A DNA stretch of 39,250 bases from contig JAVBXK010000081.1 in the NCBI GenBank assembly GCA_030824555.1, positions 1 to 39,250 of the forward strand, read 5' to 3'. The position numbers were made by a program, and so were the translations under genes. This document shows positions 22,983 to 29,821 of the stretch, piece after piece; position 1 is the stretch's first letter; each line of letters opens with the position of its first letter. A model generated the notes under the pieces. The model was not told the DNA's origin. It ran no database searches and saw nothing but the letters and a program-made list of their open reading frames with translations. Source of the stretch: a bacterium. GTDB lineage: Bacteria > Pseudomonadota > Gammaproteobacteria > Burkholderiales > Burkholderiaceae_C.

Positions 22983-25252
22983 ATGTTCTTCACCCCCCCC
23001 GCACGTTTCCACGTCGCCTGACCACCGTAGCCGCAGCCAGCGCCTTGCTGGCACTGAGCTGCCTGCAAACCCCAGCGCAAGCCACTGACATCGATCCGCC
23101 CACCATGGCCGCATTGCGCGTCACTGCGCAGGCGCAGGGCAGTGTGCCTGTGCGGGTAACGCTGGTTCACCCCGACCTGAAAGAGCTGAGCGAACGCAGC
23201 GCCAGCATCCAACAGCAAACCCAAACCAACGCCAAGGCCTTGTTGGCCGCGCTGGGGGACGAGGCACTGCCCGAGGCACGCCACATCAGCCCCCTGGGCA
23301 GCATGGACATGCTGGTCACCTACAAAGGGCTGGAGCTGCTGCAACAAAGCCCGCTGGCCCTGACGGTAAACCCCGGGGACGACTGGCACCGTAACATCCT
23401 GCTGCCCGACCTGGATGGCAGCTTGGCCGCCATCGATGTCCAACTCAACAAGCAAGGCTTTGCTATGGTGGATGTCACACTGGATGTGGAAGGGGCCGAG
23501 CACGACATCGACCCCAAAACCGGGCAAGCCAAACTGGTGCTGACCAGCACAGCCCTGCAACAAGCCGCTCAAAGCAAAGCCCAGCGCGTGCTTGAAAAGC
23601 TGGGCCTGGGCGCGGCAAGTGGCGCATACGCCCGTGCCGATGCCCAGCTGGCGTTGATTGACCAGCAAGCTGCCCCCACCCAGGGGCGCATCACCCTCAA
23701 AGCCGACCGCCGTGCGCTGCACGAACTGGCGCGCAACCCCGACGTGCTGGCCATCAAGCCGGTTGGCCACCAAGACCCAGCAGCGTTCACGATGGACCCC
23801 GCTGCGCTGGAGACGGCCAGCAAAACGGGCTGGGCCGACGTGATCGTGCAACTGCGCATGCCCTTTGCCGCAGGCCACAGCAGCAACGCCACGCGCCTGG
23901 CGCAAACCCGCGCCCAGCAACGCATGCTGGATGAAGTGCTGGCCGGTGCCACGCTGAAAAAACCGGCCAGGCCATTTACCACGTTGGGTGGCACCAGCGT
24001 CACGTTGAGTGCGGCCGATTTGCAAAAACTGGTCCGCACAAAAGATGCCCGGCTGAGCGGTGTGGTGTTGAATAGGGCGTTATTTCAACCCAGTTTGGCA
24101 ATATCCACCAAAGCCATGAATTTGGAGTCCCGTTTTTGGGTTCCCAATTATCTGGGAACAGGGCAAACCATCATCGTGTTTGACACCGGCATTGAAAAAG
24201 AACACGTCATGTTCAAAAAAGCCAACGGCAGCAGCAAAGTGGTGGCCGGAGCCTGCTTTCAAACGAGTGGAACGATTGATGGCACTGTGTACCAATCCAA
24301 CTGTTCAAACCCAGTTACCAATGCTGGTGGCCCACTGCCATCCTCTGAATGTCCAACTGAAGAGTTTAAAAAACGGTATTGCAGCCATGGCACCCATGTT
24401 GCGGGAATCGCTGCAGGGATAGCATCAGCCGAGATGATCCCTCCCATGTTGAAAGGTGTGGCACCAGATGTAGATTTGATTTCTATTAATATTTTTTCAA
24501 AAATCCTAGGGAAGGAATTATTGGGTATTAATGGGGGTATTAATATATCTGATCTGCTTGCAGCGTTGGAATTTGTGGCGCAATATTTTTCAGATATAAA
24601 TATTTCACCAGTGCCAATTCAGCGATACGTGGTTAATATGAGCTTGGGAGGAGTGGGTGTTGGATATCCAAATAATTGGACAGAGACCGCTCCTACTTCG
24701 GTTCAAACACTGCGTGTACCTCTGCAAACTGCCGTGAATAGACTGAAATACAATGGTATTCCGGTGGTTGCGGCAATGGGAAATGACAATGTCAACCCTA
24801 ATACTGGTGCTGCTAACAATAACTACAGTATGATGCATATCCCTGCTGCGGTGCCAAATGTCATCAAAGTTGGGGCGGTTGACAACACACTTCAAGGATT
24901 GTCAATGCCAGAATATGCAAACAGGGTTGTGCCTGAGTTGTGGCCTGGTGAATATATATTTTTGGCTCCAGGTGGTGAAATCAATGCCGGTGTACGCTCT
25001 GCATTGGCCTATGACCCCTCAAAGAATGCAAGTGTTGTACTGGAGGGTACATCAATGTCAACCCCTCATGTTGCTGGGGTTTATGCGCTGCTCAAATCAG
25101 CGGTGCCTACCGCAACTGTTAACGACGTATCAAACTTCCTTGCCACGCCGGGAAACACGACGTATTACAACGTCACGGCCAAAGCGTGCTCACCCCTGAC
25201 ACCTCCACAGTTTTGTAACACAACCAGTGTGTTCAAGGCATTGCGGTTCTGA
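22983..25252 (+). CDS. Secreted subtilisin-like (S8) serine protease with a 5' poly-C frameshift
   Basis: An exported endopeptidase of the subtilase family. The catalytic triad is intact: Asp in IIVFDTGIEKEH (24182), His in HGTHVAGIAAG (24386) and Ser in EGTSMSTPHVAG (25052); the oxyanion Asn is in VVAAMGNDN. ATG 22983 has a strong GAGAGGA ribosome-binding site, but its frame stops at 23019. Adding one C to the run of eight (22993-23000) joins it to the long frame. It would then encode a typical signal peptide (MFFTPPRTFPRRLTTVAAAS..., cleavage near PAQA). Without the change, translation would need TTG 23045, which lacks a ribosome-binding site. About 350 residues precede the catalytic domain and contain three prodomain-like modules. 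From about 24,070 the DNA becomes AT-rich. Phase variation, pseudogenisation or a sequencing error are all possible. Confidence 0.82.
22993..23000 (+). repeat. Homopolymer of eight C in the protease signal-peptide region
   Basis: Eight consecutive C lie three codons after a well-placed ATG. With eight C the frame ends after 12 codons; nine (or six) would open the full protease. The position and effect are those of a slipped-strand contingency tract. Confidence 0.9.
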
Positions 25253-25264
25253 TTCAATCACTTT

Positions 25265-25305
25265 GGACAAATTACCCACCGCCTTCGATGGCGGGTAATT
25301 TGTCC
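25265..25305 (+). terminator. Long hairpin after the protease gene
   Basis: GGACAAATTACCC (25265-25277) and GGGTAATTTGTCC (25293-25305) form a 13-bp stem, extended by GCC/GGC near the loop. It starts 12 bases after the protease stop. No T-run follows, so termination is likely but unproven. It could act on either strand. Confidence 0.6.
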
Positions 25306-25350
25306 TACTCAGTTCTATCATTCTCCGCTTGTTAAATCATGGGGAAAATA

Positions 25351-26001
25351 ATGCTTCAATATTTAAAATCCATTTCATTCATGTCTGTCCTTGTCCTGAT
25401 GGGTTGTGGCGGAGGTATCGACTATTGCACTACCCCAGCTCAAACTGATACCCAATACCCGATTATTGTCGATGCAGGTAATTTTAAAAATAAACGTTTT
25501 CAATATAAAAATCCACCAGTTGAAGTCTGCTTTGAAGATGATGCCGGCAAACCGTGTGGAGAATTGATTGTTCGTGATGATGCCATGCTGTTAAAATTTT
25601 GCGAATTTTCAAAATCATCATATACAGCCACGGCTCGAACGATGTGGACAGAGATGTGTGCTGGTGCTGGAAAAATTGACTGGGAACACAATGTACTCAT
25701 TGTGTTATATGCCAGTTCTGCTGTGTATCGCTATAAGTGGATGGATGTTGCTTTAGGCCGTGGAGTATGGAAAATGCCACGTCTTCTTCAAATTATAGAT
25801 TATGGGGACTCGGTTGCAATCAAGTACCATGTGTATTCTGGTGTAGACCTGAATGGATTAACATATTTTGCGGAATATGATGATGTTGTTGAAGGCTCTG
25901 TTCATGCATTCATTCTCCCCAAGCCCTGTGGTCCAATACGTTTTGAAAGAACCATCAGTTCTTCCCTGGAGTTGATCGAGCAGGCAGTTCAACTGCCTTG
26001 A
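25351..26001 (+). CDS. Putative lipoprotein, unknown function
   Basis: A 216-residue protein not recognised as any known family. The N-terminus MLQYLKSISFMSVLVLMGCGG is a lipoprotein signal with lipobox LMGC, so Cys18 should be acylated and the protein membrane-anchored. The mature part has six further cysteines and many aromatic residues, consistent with a compact disulfide-containing periplasmic domain. ATG 25351 was chosen over ATG 25339 because GGGGAAA precedes it. The DNA is markedly AT-rich, like the 3' half of the upstream protease gene, which suggests joint acquisition. Its position after the protease makes a partner, inhibitor or substrate role conceivable, but nothing in the sequence shows it. 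Confidence 0.8.
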   Translation: MLQYLKSISFMSVLVLMGCGGGIDYCTTPAQTDTQYPIIVDAGNFKNKRFQYKNPPVEVCFEDDAGKPCGELIVRDDAMLLKFCEFSKSSYTATARTMWTEMCAGAGKIDWEHNVLIVLYASSAVYRYKWMDVALGRGVWKMPRLLQIIDYGDSVAIKYHVYSGVDLNGLTYFAEYDDVVEGSVHAFILPKPCGPIRFERTISSSLELIEQAVQLP

Positions 26002-26206
26002 ATTTGTGAATTTTGTTAATTCCACATGGATAAAGTCTTTGGTATTCAATCCCACTTGCAAAGAGGCCCTCGCAGCTGTGAGGCATTTGCCGAACGACTT
26101 ACCGACATCCAATTGTTGCAAGCTTGCGCATGGCGGATGTGATCATTGTTTTCCATGGGACCGTGGTCCCACCTGTTGTGTCGTCGCGAGCGGAGGCGAA
26201 ATCCCG

Positions 26207-26226
26207 CGTCAGCCCCACACCACCGA
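26207..26226. repeat. Right 20-bp direct repeat at the 3' end of the DOPA dioxygenase-like gene
   Basis: Identical to 22704-22723. It spans the last five sense codons and stop of the dioxygenase gene (minus strand) plus two bases beyond. It marks the right edge of the protease/lipoprotein segment. Confidence 0.75.
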
Positions 26227-27183
26227 GCGCATGGCAATGGCCGCCATCTGAAACCCTTCGTTGAAGAAGTGCGGGGTTTCGCCGTCGTGCACCGCACCGG
26301 CTGCGTGCAGCAGCGGCAGAAAGTGGTCGTGCGTGGGGTGGGCCATTTTGGCCACGTTGCCCAGTGCCAGAAAGTTGGCCAGCTCGGCATGGTTGCCGCT
26401 GCTGATGTGCTTCGCAGTGAAGTCGTCGAATTCAATGGCCCAGTCGAATGCCTGGTTGTCAGCCGCCGTGCGGGCCATCGCGCGCAGGTTGTGCACCGTG
26501 TTGCCGCTGCCCAAAATCAGCACGCCTTGCTCGCGCAGGGCCCGCAATTGCTGGCCCAGTGCCAGGTGCTCTGCCGGTGGGCGGCTGTAGTCCATGCTGA
26601 GCTGCATGACCGGGATGTCAGCCGCCGGGAACATGGGTTGCAGCACGCCCCAGGTGCCGTGGTCCAGGCCCCACTGGTGCTCGTCCACGTCAACGGGCGG
26701 GTTGCGCAGTGCCGCGCTGATGCCGTCAGCCACGGCAGGCCAGCCCGGTGCGGGGTACTGCATGTCGAACAGCGCCTGCGGGAAGCCGCCAAAGTCGTGG
26801 ATGGTGGCGGGTTTTGCCATGCCGGTGATTTGCCAGCCGCGTGTGATCCAGTGGGCTGAAATGGCCAAAATCAATTGCGGTTTGGGGTACTTGGCCCCAG
26901 GGCCGTTGCCAAATTGCTGGCCCAGTGCCTGCCAGCCCCTGCGCCAGCGGGTGTCTTCGATCACGTTCATGGGGCTGCCATGGCCTACGAACAGCACAGG
27001 CATGCGCGGGCTGGGCTTCAGTTCTGGCAGGTGGGCCAGGCTGGCTGCTGGCTGGATCAATGGGCTGCTGCCACCCGATGGCGTGTGGGGGTTGGCTGGG
27101 CCGGTGGCAACAGATGTAAGTGGTGACATGGCAAATGTGGCGCCGATGGCGGCTGCGGTGTGAAGGGCGGTGCGACGTTGCAT
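26209..27183 (-). CDS. 4,5-DOPA-extradiol-dioxygenase-like protein (YgiD/LigB superfamily)
   Basis: A 324-residue non-haem dioxygenase-fold protein. After an N-terminal MQRRTALHTAAAIGATFAMS export-like signal come the metal-site motifs: His68 in FVGHGSPMN, His111 in SAHWITRGW and His129 in IHDFGGFP. LDHGTWGVL and GSGNTVHNLR follow. These are typical of the bacterial YgiD class, which can cleave catechols such as DOPA; the natural substrate is usually unknown. The twin-arginine-type leader is unusual, since most YgiD proteins are cytoplasmic. The 3' end is duplicated 3.5 kb away at 22704, suggesting an insertion event at this stop codon. Confidence 0.9.
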   Translation of the reverse strand: MQRRTALHTAAAIGATFAMSPLTSVATGPANPHTPSGGSSPLIQPAASLAHLPELKPSPRMPVLFVGHGSPMNVIEDTRWRRGWQALGQQFGNGPGAKYPKPQLILAISAHWITRGWQITGMAKPATIHDFGGFPQALFDMQYPAPGWPAVADGISAALRNPPVDVDEHQWGLDHGTWGVLQPMFPAADIPVMQLSMDYSRPPAEHLALGQQLRALREQGVLILGSGNTVHNLRAMARTAADNQAFDWAIEFDDFTAKHISSGNHAELANFLALGNVAKMAHPTHDHFLPLLHAAGAVHDGETPHFFNEGFQMAAIAMRSVVWG

Positions 27184-27403
27184 GAAGTGGGCCGGTAAGG
27201 TGGTGCCTATGTTGCACCCTGGTGGCCATGCGCGCAGTCGGGCGCTTTCATCGCATCATTCAAAGCATTTGAACCAGCTGGGGCGCATTGCTGAATGAAA
27301 CAGGTGCCACCTGTTGACACGGGCGTTGTGTGGGCCGTTGCCAGGCCTGCTTGTCGCTGTGTCTGGGCCGCTGCGGCCCGGTACCTGCCACACCATGGCA
27401 GGG

Positions 27404-27431
27404 GGCCACCTGCAGGACTGCGCAGGTGGCC
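27404..27431 (-). terminator. Hairpin downstream of the 50-aa protein gene
   Basis: GGCCACCTGC / GCAGGTGGCC form a perfect 10-bp stem with an 8-nt loop. It begins 11 bases past the stop of the small basic protein gene. No T tract follows on the minus strand, so it is only a possible terminator. Confidence 0.4.
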
Positions 27432-27441
27432 GTACTGGCTG

Positions 27442-27594
27442 TCACGCGCCAGGTTTGTTTTTCAGCTTGCCTTTGGGCAGTACCGACGTCATGGGGGCCA
27501 TGGGCCGGTCAGAAGACACGGGCCCCTTGGGTGCCGAGGTGTCTTTTTTGGGTTTCTTTGCCATTTTTTCGTTGCGCTGATCGCCTTTTGCCAT
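27442..27594 (-). CDS. Small basic protein, 50 residues, unknown function
   Basis: MAKGDQRNEKMAKKPKKDTS begins a Lys-rich, probably unstructured protein. Similar short MAKGxxR...KKPKK proteins occur in many proteobacteria, but I know no function for them. GGAGG sits 5 bases before the ATG at 27594, strong support for translation. The tail (PMTSVLPKGKLKNKPGA) is also basic. Nucleic-acid binding is a guess from charge only. Confidence 0.75.
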   Translation of the reverse strand: MAKGDQRNEKMAKKPKKDTSAPKGPVSSDRPMAPMTSVLPKGKLKNKPGA

Positions 27595-27704
27595 GTTGGC
27601 CTCCATAGGGTTGTGGTCAGACCGACATGTTAGGGGCAAACGCAGCTGTTTTTCGTTTGGCGGCGGCACCAGGCGGGCGCACCTGGGGACGCACCAGGCT
27701 GGGT

Positions 27705-28319
27705 TCAGCTCCCGGTGTAGCGTCCGGGTCGGTGGTTGATGGCCAGGAACAGGCTCATCACCACCGCGCCCAGCACCGAGTACAGCGCCTGCGGCAGCGG
27801 CAGCAGCACGGCGGCCAGGGCCAGCACCCCGATGTCCATCACCATCTGCACCTTGCCTGCCCGCCAGCCCCGCGTTTGCTGCAGGTACAGCGAGACCACC
27901 GTGGCACCCCCCAGGCTGGCGCGGTGGCGGGCCAGAAACAGGCAGCCCGCGCCCAGCAGCAGACCGCCCAGCATGGCGGCATAGGCCGGGTGCAGCCGCT
28001 CCACCGCAAACAACGCGGGCGACCACTCGGTCAACGCGGCCAGCAGCGTGACCGCGCCCAGGGTTTTGAGCGTGAATTCCCGGCCCATGCGCTTCCAGGC
28101 AAAGCCGTAGAAAGGCAGGTTGACCGCGAAAAACAGCTTGCCGAAGCTGATGCCCGTGAGGTGGTGCAGCACAAAAGCCACCCCCGCCGTGCCGCCGGTG
28201 ATGAGCCCCGCCTGCCCGTACAGGATGAGTGCCAGCGACACGAACAGCGTGCCGGTGAACACGGCCTGTGCGTCTTCGAACGGGGTGTGTGGCTCGGTGG
28301 CCAGGGTGGCTTGGGACAT
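27705..28319 (-). CDS. YitT-family membrane protein (DUF161)
   Basis: A 204-residue integral membrane protein with about five hydrophobic helices. YitT signatures include YGQAGLITGGTAGVAFVLHH near the N-terminus and GCLFLARHRASLGGATVVSLYLQQ in the second half. No enzymatic motif is present and the substrate is unknown. The ATG at 28319 (MSQATLATEPHTPFEDA) matches the family. A longer in-frame reading from TTG 28424 adds a Pro/Cys-rich stretch that runs into the dispersed repeat R4, and was rejected. Confidence 0.85.
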   Translation of the reverse strand: MSQATLATEPHTPFEDAQAVFTGTLFVSLALILYGQAGLITGGTAGVAFVLHHLTGISFGKLFFAVNLPFYGFAWKRMGREFTLKTLGAVTLLAALTEWSPALFAVERLHPAYAAMLGGLLLGAGCLFLARHRASLGGATVVSLYLQQTRGWRAGKVQMVMDIGVLALAAVLLPLPQALYSVLGAVVMSLFLAINHRPGRYTGS

Positions 28320-28423
28320 GGCGGGTTCGCAGCACAAAACGTGCCCATGGTCCGGCGGCATGGGCCCATCGTCGGGTGTGGCGGGGCCAGTGGGAGGGTG
28401 TGATGGAATGGGTGTGTTATTCA

Positions 28424-28481
28424 ATTGATAGCTGCTTACGCTTTATGAATAAGCGCAAAGTGCCAATTTTGATTGAAATAT
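28424..28481 (+). repeat. AT-rich dispersed repeat, copy R4
   Basis: Plus-strand reading: ATTGATAGCTGCTTACGCTT, TATGAATAAGCGCAAAGTGC, CAATTTTGATTGAAAT. This is the copy closest to a repeat I recall as abundant in Comamonadaceae intergenic regions. It has opposite orientation to the other four copies. It lies between yitT and the K+ channel gene. Confidence 0.8.
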
Positions 28482-28586
28482 GGTGTCGCAATTTGGGGAC
28501 GGCGCGTCGGGGCCTTGTCAGTGTGGTGATGCCAGTGCGCCAGCACCGGCGTGGGCAGTGCCGTCATGGTGTCGGGTGTGGGGCGC

Positions 28587-29456
28587 TCAATGACCCGGAT
28601 CGCGCAGGTATTCGGGCAGGGCTGTGCCGCAGTGGCGGCAGTAGCGGTCTTCTGCCGCCAACCCCTCTGCCAGGCAGTGGGTGCACGAGCGGGTGGTGAC
28701 GCGCCCTGGCGCAGCCCGGTGGCCCACCATTTCAGCGGTGACGATGCCTGTGGGCACGGCCAGCACGCCCCAGCCCATCAGCATCATCACAGAGGCCAGC
28801 GCGCGGCCCAGGTCTGTTTTGGGGGTGATGTCGCCAAACCCCACGGTGGTGACCGTGGTGATGGCCCAGTACACCCCCACGGGGATGCTGGTGTAGCCGT
28901 TGGCAGGGCCCTCCACCACGTACATCAGCGTGCCCATGACCAGCACCACCATCAGCACCACGGTCAGAAACACCAGTATCTTGCGCACGCTGGCCTGCAA
29001 AGCCTTGCCCAGGTGGGTGAACTCGGCCAGGTAGTGCGTGAGCTTGAACACCCGGAACACGCGGATGAGGCGCAGCACCCGCACGTCGATCAGCGCGTGC
29101 AGCTCCGGGAAAAAAAGCGCCAGGTAGGTGGGCGAAATGGCCAGCAGGTCCACCACGCCGAAGAAGCTGCGGGCATAGCCCCAAGGGTTGGGGGCGCACC
29201 ACAGCCTGGCCAGGTACTCGGCGGTGAACAGCAGTGTGAAGCCCCATTCCAGCACGGTCAGTGTTTGCGTGTGCCGGGCGGAGACTGCTTCCACGCTGTC
29301 CAGCACCACCACGGCCAACGACAGCAGGATGGCTGCGATCAGCACCTCGTCGAACAGTTTGCCCGCGCGGGTGTCGGCTTCAAAAATGACGGTGTACAGC
29401 CGCCGCCTGAATGGCGTGGCTGACTTGGACGGTGCGGTGGCTGGGGGCTGCGTCAT
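28587..29456 (-). CDS. Voltage-gated-type potassium channel with C-terminal zinc ribbon
   Basis: A 289-residue six-transmembrane channel. S1 lies near LIAAILLSLAVVVLDS; S4 is the Arg-rich RVLRLIRVFRVFKL. The pore has the selectivity filter TTVTTVGFGDITP, followed by S6 (MMLMGWGVLAVPTGIVTAEM). It should be a K+-selective tetramer. The last ~40 residues form a CxxC-N11-CxxC zinc ribbon (CTHCLAEG...YCRHCG) in place of the usual cytoplasmic RCK or cyclic-nucleotide domain. This may sense metal or redox state or simply stabilise the tetramer. There is no clear operon partner. Confidence 0.93.
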   Translation of the reverse strand: MTQPPATAPSKSATPFRRRLYTVIFEADTRAGKLFDEVLIAAILLSLAVVVLDSVEAVSARHTQTLTVLEWGFTLLFTAEYLARLWCAPNPWGYARSFFGVVDLLAISPTYLALFFPELHALIDVRVLRLIRVFRVFKLTHYLAEFTHLGKALQASVRKILVFLTVVLMVVLVMGTLMYVVEGPANGYTSIPVGVYWAITTVTTVGFGDITPKTDLGRALASVMMLMGWGVLAVPTGIVTAEMVGHRAAPGRVTTRSCTHCLAEGLAAEDRYCRHCGTALPEYLRDPGH

Positions 29457-29459
29457 GTC

Positions 29460-29535
29460 AGTACCGCCCGGCCGTTCCGAAGGTGCTGACAGCTCCCTTG
29501 GGGGGCAGCGAATGAAGTGAGCGTGAGGGGTGTTT
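29460..29535. repeat. Possible Comamonadaceae-type intergenic repeat
   Basis: The segment contains CTCCCTTGGGGGGCAGCGAA and TGAAGTGAGCGTGAGGGG. It resembles a G/C-rich palindromic element (GCAGCGAA-GAAGTGAGCGTGGGGG) that I recall from many Comamonadaceae intergenic regions. There is no second full copy in this window, so the call rests on memory. Confidence 0.4.
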
Positions 29536-29539
29536 CATC

Positions 29540-29821
29540 TCACGCCTCGATCTTCACGCCTTTCCAGAAGGCCACATGGCCCTTGATTTCTTCGGCTTCG
29601 CGCTTGGGGTCGGCGTAGTACCACGCGGCGTCGGGGTTGAGTTCGCCATTGACCAGCAGCGAGTAGTAGTTGGCCTGGCCCTTCCAGGGGCAGGTGGTGC
29701 GGTGGTTGCTGAAGGTCACGTAGTCGCGGTTCAGGCTGCTTTCAGGGAAATAGTGGTTGCCTTCCAGCACCACGGTGGTGGGGCTGTCGGCAATGACGAC
29801 GTTGTTCCAGATGGCTTTCAT
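29540..29821 (-). CDS. DUF427 domain protein
   Basis: A 93-residue protein. The family signature reads KAIWNNVVIADSPTTVVLEG, NHYFPESS, then TTCPWKGQANYY, ending VAFWKGVKI. DUF427 is a small beta-fold of unknown function, single-domain here. The start ATG overlaps the stop of the upstream histidine kinase gene (ATGA), so the two are translationally coupled and the small protein is probably made in proportion to the kinase. Confidence 0.92.
   Translation of the reverse strand: MKAIWNNVVIADSPTTVVLEGNHYFPESSLNRDYVTFSNHRTTCPWKGQANYYSLLVNGELNPDAAWYYADPKREAEEIKGHVAFWKGVKIEA

Noticed and set aside
26028-26144. Possible 38-codon gene starting MDKVFGIQSHLQ
   Set aside because: Good-looking start, but no ribosome-binding site, no recognised family, and it ends in sequence of mixed composition near the segment edge. 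Too little support.
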